Origin: Buttiauxella sp965119215
GTDB taxonomy: Bacteria > Pseudomonadota > Gammaproteobacteria > Enterobacterales > Enterobacteriaceae
Length of the DNA: 64,000 nucleotides
Direction of reading: 5' to 3'
Assembly (NCBI GenBank): GCA_965119215.1
Contig: CBCPKK010000019.1
Span: 62,001 to 126,000, forward strand
Below the pieces are notes generated by a model. It saw nothing but the letters and a program-made list of their open reading frames with translations, was not told the DNA's origin and made no database searches. Positions 1 to 8,464 of this stretch are shown piece after piece; the first letter of the stretch is position 1, and every line of letters starts with the position of its first letter. Both the position numbers and the translations under genes were made by a program.

Positions 1-171
1 CCTGGTTTTAAAATAGGTGATATTGACCCTCGTGGGGCAGCAGCAGATTTTACGACTGTTTCAGACAAGGCTCGAGCAATTGGTGGCGCGGTGCTGGAAG
101 CCGTTATGGCATTGTCGAAAAAACAGCATGCCAGGGTAGCCATTGAGAAACGCGCATTCATCATCAATTGA
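1..171 (+). CDS. C-terminal fragment of YqeB-like (EF2563-type) protein
   Basis: The last 56 codons of a gene that enters from the left edge, open in frame 1 and ending in TGA. The visible tail contains GDIDPRG and a DKARAIGGAVLEAV stretch. From memory this resembles the C-terminus of the YqeB/EF2563 family linked to selenium-dependent molybdenum hydroxylase maturation; this assignment is by motif recall only. In E. coli sbp occupies this position next to pfkA, so the neighbour differs here. It converges with pfkA across a shared terminator. Confidence 0.55.
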   Translation, partial: PGFKIGDIDPRGAAADFTTVSDKARAIGGAVLEAVMALSKKQHARVAIEKRAFIIN

Positions 172-195
172 CAACATCAGGCAAAATACACATTA

Positions 196-230
196 AAAAA
201 AACCGCTCGTGATTAAACGAGCGGTTTTAA
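196..230. terminator. Bidirectional terminator between the left-edge gene and pfkA
   Basis: A perfect 9-bp stem (AACCGCTCG / CGAGCGGTT, 201-209 and 218-226) with an 8-nt loop. An A-run lies on its left and a T-run on its right, so it can terminate both convergent genes. Confidence 0.85.
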
Positions 231-256
231 GATTTCGCCAGAGACTAAAAACTTAA

Positions 257-1219
257 TTAGTACAGTTTCTTAGCGCAATCCAGCCAGTCACCTTTGAACG
301 GACGCTTCATGTTTTCAATAGCGTCGATAATGTCGTGGTGAACGAGCTTCTCATTCTGAATGCCGACGCAACGACCACCGTGGCCTTCCAGCAGCAGTTC
401 GATGGAGTAAGCGCCCATGCGGGAAGCCAGAATGCGATCGTAAGCAACCGGTGAACCACCGCGCTGAATATGGCCCAGGACGGTAGCGCGAGTTTCGCGT
501 TTGGTTTCCGTCTCGATATATTGCGCCAGTTCATCGATGTCACAGATGTGCTCAGTAATAGCCACGATAGCGTGCTTTTTACCTTTAGCGATACCGGCTT
601 TGATTTCTTCAACCAGGTCTTCGCGATTAAACTCAACTTCTGGCAAGACAACAAACTCACAGCCACCGGCAATGGACGCCGCTAAGGTCAGATCGCCACA
701 GTAACGGCCCATCACTTCCACGATAGAAATACGCTGGTGGGAGGAAGAAGTGTCACGCAGGCGGTCGATTGCTTCCACGACTGTTTCCAGAGCGGTGAAG
801 AAACCGATAGTGTAATCGGTACCTTTGATATCGTTATCAATGGTGCCTGGCAGGCCGATGCACGGGAAACCCATTTCGGTCAGGCGCATAGCACCCATAT
901 AGGAACCATCACCGCCGATAACAACCAGTGCATCCACACCGCGGTTTTTCAAATTCTCGATAGCCACTTCACGGATTTTCTCATCACGAAACTCCGGGAA
1001 ACGAGCGGAGCCCAGGAAAGTACCCCCACGGTTGATCATATCGGACACGCTGTAGCGGTCCAGGTTGACCATGCGGTCTTCGTACAATCCCAGATAGCCA
1101 TCATAAATACCCATGACTTCCAGACCTTCCGACAATGCTGCACGCACCACACCACGAATCGCGGCGTTCATGCCCGGCGCATCACCACCACTCGTCAACA
1201 CACCAATTTTTTTGATCAT
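257..1219 (-). CDS. pfkA: ATP-dependent 6-phosphofructokinase, isozyme I
   Basis: Cytosolic glycolytic enzyme that phosphorylates fructose 6-phosphate to fructose 1,6-bisphosphate; the E. coli enzyme is activated by ADP and inhibited by phosphoenolpyruvate. At 320 aa it is the length of E. coli PfkA. The nucleotide loop GGDAPGMN begins at residue 11 and the catalytic TIDNDI motif lies near residue 125. The gene is monocistronic in appearance, with fieF 183 bp upstream on the same strand as in E. coli, and ends at a bidirectional terminator. The ATG at 1219 fits the family N-terminus (MIKKIGVLTSGGDAPG). Confidence 0.98.
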   Translation of the reverse strand: MIKKIGVLTSGGDAPGMNAAIRGVVRAALSEGLEVMGIYDGYLGLYEDRMVNLDRYSVSDMINRGGTFLGSARFPEFRDEKIREVAIENLKNRGVDALVVIGGDGSYMGAMRLTEMGFPCIGLPGTIDNDIKGTDYTIGFFTALETVVEAIDRLRDTSSSHQRISIVEVMGRYCGDLTLAASIAGGCEFVVLPEVEFNREDLVEEIKAGIAKGKKHAIVAITEHICDIDELAQYIETETKRETRATVLGHIQRGGSPVAYDRILASRMGAYSIELLLEGHGGRCVGIQNEKLVHHDIIDAIENMKRPFKGDWLDCAKKLY

Positions 1220-1402
1220 GACTACCTCTGAACTTTTGAATGCAAATTAATCCTGTTGCCGGAAACGGCCTGCGGCATGCCGAGGCATCGACTCTGCTAC
1301 AAATAGTATAGCAACCGCTTCTTGCTGAATTGATTCAGGTCAGGCCATATGTCGGTATTTTATCCATAAAACATCGGTTCTGTCTGACTTTACAACGAAA
1401 AA

Positions 1403-2305
1403 CTAAAGCTCAAAATGCCCTTGCTGTTGGGTCGGGACAACCGAGCACGGGTCCTGGTGAATAATCACATCTGACCCAGGAAAACGTCGCAAGATGGCTT
1501 GTTCCACTTGTTCGGCAATCACATGCGCCTGAACCAGCGGCAAATTGTCTTCCATTTCGATATGGACTTGAATAAAACGGGTCGGCCCAGACTGCCGCGT
1601 TCGTAGATCATGCGCCCCTTTAACGCCGGGCCATGCATTGATGATATCAATAATTGCCTGACGTTCATCATCCGGTAATGCACGATCTAAAAGAGATTGC
1701 ACAGCTTCATGCCCCATGCGAATCGCGTTATACAAAATATAGACGCCAATCCCTAACGCAAATACCGAATCGGCACGATGCCAACCGTACCAGGACAATG
1801 CTAATGCAACAAGAATTGCTCCGTTCATCATAACATCAGACTGATAATGAAGCATATCTGCCCGAACGGCCTGACTTTGCGTCTTGCGCACCACCCAACG
1901 TTGAAACGTCACAAGTATCAGTGTGCTGAATAACGCAATGACCGTGACGACAACGCCGATTAACGGCTGCTTCATCTGCGACGGTTCAGCCAAATGCTGA
2001 AAACCCGTCAAAAATAAAAACAGAGCAGAACCGGAAATAAACATACTTTGCGCCAGCGCCGCGAGTGATTCCGCTTTGCCATGGCCAAATGTATGTTCTT
2101 CATCTGCGGGTTGCAGCGAATAGCGCACGACCAGAAGGTTAGTTAGCGACGCGGCAATGTCCACCAGCGAATCTACCAATGCCGCCAGAATACTGACCGA
2201 ACCGGTATACCACCAGGCGAAAATCTTGATCAAAAGTAACAGCGACGCCATAACCGTTGCGGCAATTGCTGCACGGCTGACCAGCTTCCCATATTGTTGA
2301 TTCAT
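1403..2305 (-). CDS. fieF: Cation-efflux pump FieF (YiiP), CDF family
   Basis: Inner-membrane proton-coupled antiporter of the cation diffusion facilitator family, exporting Fe(II) and Zn(II). The 300-residue length matches E. coli FieF. The N-terminal two thirds is hydrophobic (about six membrane segments). Binding-site residues are visible as DSLVD in helix 2 and HYQSD in helix 5. The C-terminal cytoplasmic domain keeps the histidine-rich dimer site (QVHIEMED, AHVIAEQ). It sits between cpxP and pfkA as in E. coli. Confidence 0.96.
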   Translation of the reverse strand: MNQQYGKLVSRAAIAATVMASLLLLIKIFAWWYTGSVSILAALVDSLVDIAASLTNLLVVRYSLQPADEEHTFGHGKAESLAALAQSMFISGSALFLFLTGFQHLAEPSQMKQPLIGVVVTVIALFSTLILVTFQRWVVRKTQSQAVRADMLHYQSDVMMNGAILVALALSWYGWHRADSVFALGIGVYILYNAIRMGHEAVQSLLDRALPDDERQAIIDIINAWPGVKGAHDLRTRQSGPTRFIQVHIEMEDNLPLVQAHVIAEQVEQAILRRFPGSDVIIHQDPCSVVPTQQQGHFEL

Positions 2306-2362
2306 AGGGGCTCCAGCAAATCATTGCTGGCTAGTATAGCGGATTCACCTGAACCTTCAGGC

Positions 2363-2388
2363 AAAAAAAACCCGCCTTGGTAGGCGGG
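2363..2388 (-). terminator. Rho-independent terminator of cpxP/CpxQ
   Basis: Stem CCCGCC / GGCGGG (2371-2376 and 2383-2388) with a run of eight A on the plus strand, i.e. U8 at the 3' end of the minus-strand transcript. The U-tail also serves Hfq binding in sRNAs of this type. Confidence 0.85.
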
Positions 2389-2420
2389 GAAGACAGGGAT
2401 GGTGTCTATGGCAAGGAAAA
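2363..2420 (-). ncRNA. cpxQ: CpxQ small RNA from the cpxP 3'UTR
   Basis: The 58 nt downstream of cpxP on the minus strand begin TTTTCCTTGCCATAGACACC, continue through the seed-like CATCCCTGTCTTCC, and end in a GC hairpin with an 8-T tail. This matches, from memory, the E. coli CpxQ Hfq-binding sRNA cut by RNase E from the cpxP transcript, which represses envelope-protein mRNAs under Cpx stress. The single-stranded seed is conserved while the terminator stem differs, which supports selection on the RNA. The exact 5' processing site is inferred. Confidence 0.82.
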
Positions 2421-2429
2421 CAGGGTTTG

Positions 2430-2945
2430 TTACTGGTTACTACGCTTGCTGCTACTACTCAGTGCCTGCAACGAAGACATCTGTTGCAGATCCGCCAGTT
2501 CACGAAATTGATTCATGCGCTGTTGGTGTTTGTTGTTCAAAACGGCCTGCTGTTCAGGACTTAACAAGCGGTACATTTGATTGCGTACTTTCGCCATTTC
2601 TACCTGGCGAGCCACTTGTTCTTGTGCCATTTTTTCAGCCTGGGCACGCACTGCCGCTTCGTCAAAATTCTGTGCGGTGACCAGATTATGCATGGTCTCC
2701 ATTTCGCTTACATTCACGGGTGGGCTATCATGCCGTGCCCGTTGCATTAGATCGCGCATTTGTTGGCGCTGTTGTTCGGTTAGGTTTATCCCTTCGAACA
2801 TATGGCTCTGAAGGCTATTTCGCTTCGCTAAACCTTCACCGCTCTGGTACCAGTTATCGCTAGCCGGTAGCTCTTTAGCCTGGCTTGCCAGCGTAATCAG
2901 AGTCAATGTTGAAGCCATGACGGCAGCGGTAACATTGCGCATCAC
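2430..2945 (-). CDS. cpxP: Periplasmic stress adaptor CpxP
   Basis: Periplasmic protein that restrains the CpxA sensor and delivers misfolded proteins to DegP. It has 171 aa, against 166 in E. coli. An N-terminal signal peptide (about 24 residues, ending near SQAKE) is followed by a helical body with two LTxxQ-type repeats (LTEQQRQQM near residue 55, LSPEQQAVL near residue 128). It is divergent from cpxRA, and the CpxR box in the shared intergenic region indicates autoregulation. Its 3'UTR carries CpxQ. Confidence 0.95.
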   Translation of the reverse strand: MMRNVTAAVMASTLTLITLASQAKELPASDNWYQSGEGLAKRNSLQSHMFEGINLTEQQRQQMRDLMQRARHDSPPVNVSEMETMHNLVTAQNFDEAAVRAQAEKMAQEQVARQVEMAKVRNQMYRLLSPEQQAVLNNKHQQRMNQFRELADLQQMSSLQALSSSSKRSNQ

Positions 2946-3022
2946 TTGCTCCTGAAATCATCTGTGCTGCGAGTCAACGAGAGCCAGTCTACGATTCCCG
3001 CTGCAAACTAGCGTCAGGGGGT

Positions 3023-3037
3023 GTAAAACAACGTAAA
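3023..3037. promoter_or_regulatory. CpxR-binding box (GTAAA-N5-GTAAA)
   Basis: An exact match to the known CpxR consensus, two GTAAA half-sites separated by 5 nt (GTAAAACAACGTAAA). It lies in the cpxP-cpxR divergent intergenic region, 78 bp before the cpxP start and 56 bp before cpxR. Confidence 0.85.
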
Positions 3038-3092
3038 GTCATAGATTAGCGCGCCTTGATGACGTAATTTCTGCCTCGGAGGTAATTTAACA

Positions 3093-3791
3093 ATGAATAA
3101 AATTCTGCTAGTTGATGATGACCGAGAGCTTACTTCCCTGTTAAAGGAACTGCTCGACATGGAAGGTTTTAACGTAATTGTTGCCCACGACGGTGAACAA
3201 GCGTTGGAGCTTCTTGATGACACCATTGACCTTTTATTGCTCGACGTGATGATGCCAAAGAAAAATGGCATTGATACGTTAAAAGAGCTGCGCCAGTCAC
3301 ACCAGACCCCAGTCATTATGCTAACAGCGCGAGGAAGTGAGCTAGATCGCGTTCTCGGCCTTGAACTGGGTGCAGATGACTATCTGCCTAAACCATTCAA
3401 CGATCGTGAGCTGGTGGCCCGTATACGCGCTATTTTGCGTCGTTCACATTGGAGTGAGCAGCAGCAAAACAGTGACAGTGGCTCACCGACTGTCGAAGTT
3501 GACGGTTTAAGCCTTAACCCAGGTCGCCAGGAAGCCAGCTTTGATGGCCAGGCTCTGGACTTGACCGGCACTGAATTCACTCTGCTCTATTTGCTGGCAC
3601 AGCATCTGGGTCAAGTGGTTTCACGTGAACATCTAAGCCAGGAAGTATTGGGTAAACGCCTGACGCCTTTCGACCGCGCAATCGACATGCATATTTCCAA
3701 TTTGCGTCGTAAGTTGCCGGATCGCAAAGACGGTCATCCGTGGTTCAAAACATTACGTGGCCGCGGCTACCTGATGGTGTCTGCTTCATGA
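3093..3791 (+). CDS. cpxR: Response regulator CpxR
   Basis: OmpR-family transcription factor of the envelope-stress two-component system. It has 232 aa, identical to E. coli. The receiver domain has the acidic pocket DDD at 8-10, phosphoacceptor D51 (LLLLDVMMP) and the conserved K in LPKPFNDREL. The C-terminal winged helix ends in KTLRGRGYLM. The start is set by a GGAGGT Shine-Dalgarno ending about 9 nt upstream. Its stop overlaps the cpxA start (ATGA), indicating translational coupling. Confidence 0.98.
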   Translation: MNKILLVDDDRELTSLLKELLDMEGFNVIVAHDGEQALELLDDTIDLLLLDVMMPKKNGIDTLKELRQSHQTPVIMLTARGSELDRVLGLELGADDYLPKPFNDRELVARIRAILRRSHWSEQQQNSDSGSPTVEVDGLSLNPGRQEASFDGQALDLTGTEFTLLYLLAQHLGQVVSREHLSQEVLGKRLTPFDRAIDMHISNLRRKLPDRKDGHPWFKTLRGRGYLMVSAS

Positions 3792-5158
3792 TTAGTAGCC
3801 TTACCGCGCGTATTTTTGCCATCTTCTGGTTGACGCTCGCGTTAGTACTGATGCTAGTGCTGATGCTGCCTAAACTGGATTCGCGTCAAATGACCGAGCT
3901 GATGGAGAATGAGCAACGTCAAGGCATCATGATTGAACAGCATGTCGAAGCGGAACTTGAAAACGATCCACCCAACGACTTGATGTGGTGGCGTCGTTTG
4001 TTCCGGGCCATTGATAAATGGGCACCACCGGGACAGCGTTTATTACTCGTGACCAGCGAAGGGCGAGTGATTGGCGCCCAGAGCAATGAAATGCAGATCA
4101 TTCGTAACTTTATCGGGCAATCTGATAACGCCGATCATCCGCAAAAGAAAAAATACGGTCGCGTAGAAATGGTCGGGCCATTCTCGGTACGTGATGGCGA
4201 AGATAACTACCAGCTCTACTTGATTCGTCCCGCAAGTAACTCCCAATCTGATTTTATTAACCTGCTGTTTGATAGACCTTTATTGTTACTCATTGTCACG
4301 ATGCTGGTCAGTTCACCGCTGCTGTTATGGCTCGCGTGGAGTCTGGCAAAACCGGCTCGTAAATTGAAAAATGCCGCTGATGAAGTAGCTCAGGGGAATT
4401 TGCGCCAACACCCTGAACTCGAATCCGGCCCGCAAGAATTTCTGGCAGCCGGTACCAGTTTTAACCAGATGATTACCGCGCTGGAAAGAATGATGACAGC
4501 TCAGCAGAGGCTGCTGTCTGACATCTCTCATGAACTGCGTACGCCGTTGACCCGTTTGCAATTAGGCACAGCGTTGTTGCGCCGTAAAGCGGGTGAAAGC
4601 AAGGAGCTTGAGCGCATCGAAACGGAAGCCCAGCGCCTGGATGGCATGATCAACGACCTGTTGGTGATGTCCCGCAATCAGCAAAAAAATGCGCTGGCGA
4701 GCGAAACCATGAAAGCCAATCAAATCTGGTCTGAAGTGCTGGATAACGCAGCCTTTGAAGCAGAGCAGATGGGTAAATCACTGGAAGTGACCTACCCGCC
4801 AGGCCCATGGTTGATGTACGGCAATCCCAATTCACTGGAAAGTGCGTTGGAAAATATCGTCCGTAACGCATTACGCTACTCACACACGAAAATCGCTGTT
4901 AACTTCTCCGTTGATAATCAAGGCATTACTGTCACGGTGGACGATGATGGCCCAGGCGTCAGCCCGGATGATCGTGAACAAATATTCCGTCCTTTCTACC
5001 GTACAGACGAAGCGCGCGATCGTGAATCTGGTGGGACAGGTCTGGGGTTAGCGATTGTAGAAACTGCCGTTCAACAGCATCGTGGTTGGGTGAAAGCCGA
5101 AGATAGTCCGCTAGGTGGATTGCGACTGGTACTTTGGTTACCGCTTTATCGTCGTTAA
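3788..5158 (+). CDS. cpxA: Sensor histidine kinase CpxA
   Basis: Inner-membrane sensor kinase/phosphatase of the Cpx system. The ATG overlapping the cpxR stop gives 456 aa (457 in E. coli). It has an N-terminal membrane segment (IFAIFWLTLALVLMLVLML), a periplasmic sensor domain, a second membrane segment (LLLLIVTMLVSSPLLLWLAW) and a HAMP linker. The H-box is LSDISHELRTPL with the phosphorylated His near residue 247. N, G1 (DDDGPGV) and G2 (GGTGLGL) boxes follow. A 15-codon upstream extension in the cpxR frame region is rejected because the E. coli start and coupling fit the ATGA. Confidence 0.97.
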   Translation: MISSLTARIFAIFWLTLALVLMLVLMLPKLDSRQMTELMENEQRQGIMIEQHVEAELENDPPNDLMWWRRLFRAIDKWAPPGQRLLLVTSEGRVIGAQSNEMQIIRNFIGQSDNADHPQKKKYGRVEMVGPFSVRDGEDNYQLYLIRPASNSQSDFINLLFDRPLLLLIVTMLVSSPLLLWLAWSLAKPARKLKNAADEVAQGNLRQHPELESGPQEFLAAGTSFNQMITALERMMTAQQRLLSDISHELRTPLTRLQLGTALLRRKAGESKELERIETEAQRLDGMINDLLVMSRNQQKNALASETMKANQIWSEVLDNAAFEAEQMGKSLEVTYPPGPWLMYGNPNSLESALENIVRNALRYSHTKIAVNFSVDNQGITVTVDDDGPGVSPDDREQIFRPFYRTDEARDRESGGTGLGLAIVETAVQQHRGWVKAEDSPLGGLRLVLWLPLYRR

Positions 5159-5173
5159 TTTTTCATCGTAAAG

Positions 5174-5197
5174 AACAGGCTCTTCGGGGCCTGTTTT
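5174..5197 (+). terminator. Terminator of the cpxRA operon
   Basis: Stem AACAGGC / GCCTGTT extended by a U-G and a C-G pair around a TTCG tetraloop, followed by a short T-run. It lies 15 bp after the cpxA stop and upstream of trmL. Confidence 0.75.
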
Positions 5198-5247
5198 CCT
5201 TCTGGCGATAAATTGATATTCTGCGCGCCTTGTCTTATGGGGGCAGT

Positions 5248-5721
5248 ATGCTAAATATCGTTTTGTTTGAACCTGAAATCCCGCCGAATACCGGGAATAT
5301 TATCCGTCTGTGCGCCAATACCGGCTTCCGGTTGCATATCATTGAGCCAACAGGTTTTGGTTGGGATGATAAGCGTCTGCGTCGTGCAGGGCTGGATTAT
5401 CACGAGTTCGCCGCTGTTAACCGCCATAAAGAATATGACGCCTTTCTGGAAGCTGAAAATCCGCAACGCTTGTTCGCATTAACAACCAAAGGCACCCCGG
5501 CCCACAGTGCGGTGAGTTATCAGGATGGTGATTATTTGTTGTTTGGACCGGAAACGCGCGGCCTGCCTGCAACAATTCTTGATGCATTGCCCGCTGGGCA
5601 AAAAATCCGCATCCCAATGATGCCGGACAGTCGCAGCATGAATTTATCGAACGCAGTATCTGTGGTGGTGTATGAAGCGTGGCGCCAGCTTGGCTATCCC
5701 GGCGCCGTTCTGAGAAGTTAG
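5248..5721 (+). CDS. trmL: tRNA (cytidine(34)-2'-O)-methyltransferase TrmL
   Basis: SPOUT-class methyltransferase that 2'-O-methylates the wobble base of leucine tRNAs using S-adenosylmethionine. The start ATG at 5248 gives 157 aa and MLNIVLFEPEIPPNTGNIIR, the E. coli N-terminus; a TTG six codons upstream is disfavoured. The knot motifs FGPETRGLP and RSMNLSNAVSVVVYEAWRQ are intact. The gene is convergent with cysE, and the two stop codons overlap by 4 bp. Confidence 0.97.
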   Translation: MLNIVLFEPEIPPNTGNIIRLCANTGFRLHIIEPTGFGWDDKRLRRAGLDYHEFAAVNRHKEYDAFLEAENPQRLFALTTKGTPAHSAVSYQDGDYLLFGPETRGLPATILDALPAGQKIRIPMMPDSRSMNLSNAVSVVVYEAWRQLGYPGAVLRS

Positions 5722-6539
5722 ATTCCGTCGCCGTACTCGAAACCGTTGTTCGCACCGTTAAAGTGCTGATCCATATCGATGGCAGGCTTATCGCTTTCAG
5801 GCTTGCCAACGATTCGCGCAGGAACGCCAGCCGCAGTGGTATGTGGTGGCACCGGTTGTAACACCACCGAGCCTGCGCCAATTTTTGCCCCGCGCCCTAC
5901 TTCGATGTTGCCAAGGATTTTCGCCCCGGCACCAATCATCACGCCTTCACGAATTTTAGGATGGCGATCGCCGCTGGTTTTACCGGTACCGCCCAACGTC
6001 ACAGACTGCAAAATCGACACATCGTTTTCTACAATAGCCGTTTCGCCGATCACAATGCCGGTGGCGTGATCGAGCATGATCCCGCAGCCAATTTTGGCAG
6101 CAGGATGAATATCAACCTGGAATGACACAGAAACCTGGTTTTGCAGGAAAATCGCTAACGCCCTGCGGCCCTCTTTCCACAGCCAATGGCCGATACGGTA
6201 GGACTGCAACGCATGGAAACCTTTCAGGTATAACAACGGGGTTGAATATTTATCGACTGCCGGGTCACGCGTGCGCACAGCTTGAATATCACAAGCGGCG
6301 GAGGCAATCATTTGTGGTTCTGCTGCGTATGCTTCTTCGACAACTTCACGAATCGCGATAGCAGGCATAATCGAGGAAGCTAGTTTGTTAGCGAGCATAT
6401 AGCTCAACGCACTACCCAGGTTTTCATGCTTGAGGAGAGTTGCGTGGTAAAAACTGGCCAACATCGGTTCACAATCGGCAAGCGCTCGTGCTTCGGCTTT
6501 AATGTTGTTCCACACCAGATCCAGTTCTTCAGACGACAT
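5718..6539 (-). CDS. cysE: Serine O-acetyltransferase
   Basis: Acetylates L-serine with acetyl-CoA to O-acetylserine, the first step of cysteine synthesis; it forms the cysteine synthase complex with CysK through its C-terminal tail and is feedback-inhibited by cysteine. It has 273 aa, as in E. coli. An N-terminal helical domain is followed by left-handed beta-helix hexapeptide repeats (about 145-245, including LDHATGIVIGETAIV with the catalytic Asp-His pair). The C-terminus ends in isoleucine (GDGI), as needed for docking into CysK. It lies downstream of gpsA in the secB-gpsA-cysE direction. Confidence 0.98.
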   Translation of the reverse strand: MSSEELDLVWNNIKAEARALADCEPMLASFYHATLLKHENLGSALSYMLANKLASSIMPAIAIREVVEEAYAAEPQMIASAACDIQAVRTRDPAVDKYSTPLLYLKGFHALQSYRIGHWLWKEGRRALAIFLQNQVSVSFQVDIHPAAKIGCGIMLDHATGIVIGETAIVENDVSILQSVTLGGTGKTSGDRHPKIREGVMIGAGAKILGNIEVGRGAKIGAGSVVLQPVPPHTTAAGVPARIVGKPESDKPAIDMDQHFNGANNGFEYGDGI

Positions 6540-6630
6540 TGCTCTCTCCAGACAGAAAAACAGCGCCCGGCACGAAGTACCGGAACGCTTCAGTTATCGC
6601 GGTTGTGTTGTTCCATCAATCGCAACTGGG

Positions 6631-7650
6631 TTAGTTGCCGCTCCGTTCATCCTTGCGTGTACGACCAAGCAAGGTTAATGCTGCCTCGCGAGCGTTTTTT
6701 CCGCAATACAATACCTGATAAATTTCCTCGGTTATTGGCATTTCGACGCCAAAACGCGCCGCCAGCTCCCGCACTTCTTTCGTGTTGCGGTAGCCTTCAA
6801 CCACCTGGCCGATTTTCTGCTGTGCCGAATCAACGTCCGCGCCTTGCCCCAGCGCCATGCCGAAGCGACGGTTACGTGATTGGTTATCAGTACAAGTCAG
6901 TACCAGGTCGCCCAGGCCTGCCATTCCCATAAAGGTTTCAGGGTCAGCACCCAAAGCAGTACCAAGACGCGTCATTTCCGCAAGACCACGGGTAATCAAC
7001 GCGGTACGCGCATTTGCACCGAAGCCAATGCCGTCGGACATCCCCGCGCCAATCGCAATCACGTTTTTCACCGCACCGCCCAACTGCACGCCGATGAAAT
7101 CAGGATTGCTATAAACACGGAAGCTTTTGCCGCAGTGCAGCAACTGCTGGAGATCCTGAGCGAAGGTTTCGTCGGTTGCCGCCAGTGCGATTGCCGTCGG
7201 CAAACCCGCAGCTAGCTCTTTGGCAAACGTCGGGCCGGAAATGACCGCTAATGGAATTTCGTCACCTAACGCTTCACGCGCAACGTCCTGCAGCAAACGC
7301 CCTGTTTCAGCTTCCAAACCTTTGGTCGCCCAAACAATACGCGCATCTTTACGCATCAACGGTTTGATTTGACGCAGCACTTCACCGAAAACGTGGCTTG
7401 GCACAACAACCAGAATATTACGGCTGGCAGACAGCGCTTTCGCTAAATCGCTTTCAAGATGAAGTGTGTCAGGAAAAGGAACGTCAGGAAGGAACGCCGC
7501 ATTACAGCGATCGGCTTGCAATACAGCAAGGTGTTTAGGGTCATGGCCCCACAGTACAACGTGGTGGCCATTACGTGCCAGGGTGATGGCAAGAGCGGTG
7601 CCGTACGAACCGGCACCGATCACAGTCATTGAAGCATTAAGGCTGTTCAT
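6631..7650 (-). CDS. gpsA: Glycerol-3-phosphate dehydrogenase [NAD(P)+]
   Basis: Cytosolic enzyme reducing dihydroxyacetone phosphate to sn-glycerol 3-phosphate for phospholipid synthesis. At 339 aa it equals E. coli GpsA. The Rossmann loop GAGSYGTALA begins near residue 12. SGPTFAKE, AVKNVIAIGAG (catalytic Lys) and the TCTDNQSRNRRFG segment are conserved. Its ATG overlaps the secB stop (TGATG), so it is translationally coupled to secB. Confidence 0.98.
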   Translation of the reverse strand: MNSLNASMTVIGAGSYGTALAITLARNGHHVVLWGHDPKHLAVLQADRCNAAFLPDVPFPDTLHLESDLAKALSASRNILVVVPSHVFGEVLRQIKPLMRKDARIVWATKGLEAETGRLLQDVAREALGDEIPLAVISGPTFAKELAAGLPTAIALAATDETFAQDLQQLLHCGKSFRVYSNPDFIGVQLGGAVKNVIAIGAGMSDGIGFGANARTALITRGLAEMTRLGTALGADPETFMGMAGLGDLVLTCTDNQSRNRRFGMALGQGADVDSAQQKIGQVVEGYRNTKEVRELAARFGVEMPITEEIYQVLYCGKNAREAALTLLGRTRKDERSGN

Positions 7651-8126
7651 CAGGCATCCTGATGGTTTTCAGCACCTTCGCTACCTTCGCCAGATTGCTG
7701 CTGCAGATAGCTCATGAACAGCGCATCGAAGTTAACCGGTGCAAGGTTCAGCTGTGGGAAGGTGCCACGAGAAACCAGGCTAGTGATTGCTTCACGTGCA
7801 TAAGGGAACAGAATGTTCGGGCAGTACGCACCCAGGCAATGTGCCATCTGCGGACCTTCGATCCCACCGATGGAGAAAATACCTGCCTGCTGAACTTCAC
7901 ACAGGAACGCAGTGTCTTCGCCCAGTGTTGCGGTCACGGTTACACGCAACACAACTTCATAAACATCGTCTGCCAACTGGCTTGAAGCTGTATCAAGATC
8001 CAGCTTCACTTCTGGCTGCCAGTCTTTCTGGAATACTTGCGGCGCATTTGGAGCTTCGAAAGAAATATCCTTGGTGTAAACACGCTGAATCTGGAAAGCC
8101 ATTTCTGTGTTGTTTTGTTCTGACAT
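7650..8126 (-). CDS. secB: Protein-export chaperone SecB
   Basis: Cytosolic tetrameric holdase that keeps precursor proteins unfolded and hands them to SecA. It has 158 aa (155 in E. coli), starting MSEQNNTEMAFQIQRVYTKD. The SecA-interaction acidic residues and the conserved GAYCPNILFPYAREAI are present. The C-terminal tail is slightly longer and richer in Glu/Gly than in E. coli. It lies in a grxC-secB-gpsA run on the minus strand. Confidence 0.98.
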   Translation of the reverse strand: MSEQNNTEMAFQIQRVYTKDISFEAPNAPQVFQKDWQPEVKLDLDTASSQLADDVYEVVLRVTVTATLGEDTAFLCEVQQAGIFSIGGIEGPQMAHCLGAYCPNILFPYAREAITSLVSRGTFPQLNLAPVNFDALFMSYLQQQSGEGSEGAENHQDA

Positions 8127-8186
8127 TGTTAAACCCTTAAAAAATTAATACGTCCTTAAACGGCAGTAAGCGACAAAGGAACTGCA

Positions 8187-8438
8187 CTAGCGCAGCAGGG
8201 AATCGAGTCCACCACGAGCATCGAGTGCATACAAGTCATCGCAACCACCAATGTGCTGTGCGTCAATAAAAATCTGCGGCACTGTGGTGCGCCCACTGCG
8301 TTTGATCATCTCTTCACGCTTTACGGCATCGCCGTCAATCGCCAACTCCTGAAACGTGACCCCTTTGCTTTGCAGCAGGTCTTTTGCGCGATGGCAAAAC
8401 GGACAGGTTGCTTTAGTGTAGATTTCAATATTCGCCAT
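8187..8438 (-). CDS. grxC: Glutaredoxin 3
   Basis: Small cytosolic thiol-disulfide oxidoreductase using glutathione. It has 83 aa, the usual length. The redox motif CPFC lies at residues 12-15, TVPQIFID forms the cis-Pro loop, and GGCDDL is the glutathione-binding turn. It sits between yibN and secB, as in E. coli. Confidence 0.97.
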   Translation of the reverse strand: MANIEIYTKATCPFCHRAKDLLQSKGVTFQELAIDGDAVKREEMIKRSGRTTVPQIFIDAQHIGGCDDLYALDARGGLDSLLR

Positions 8439-8464
8439 GGTTTTACCCCAGTGTGCGTGTCAAT

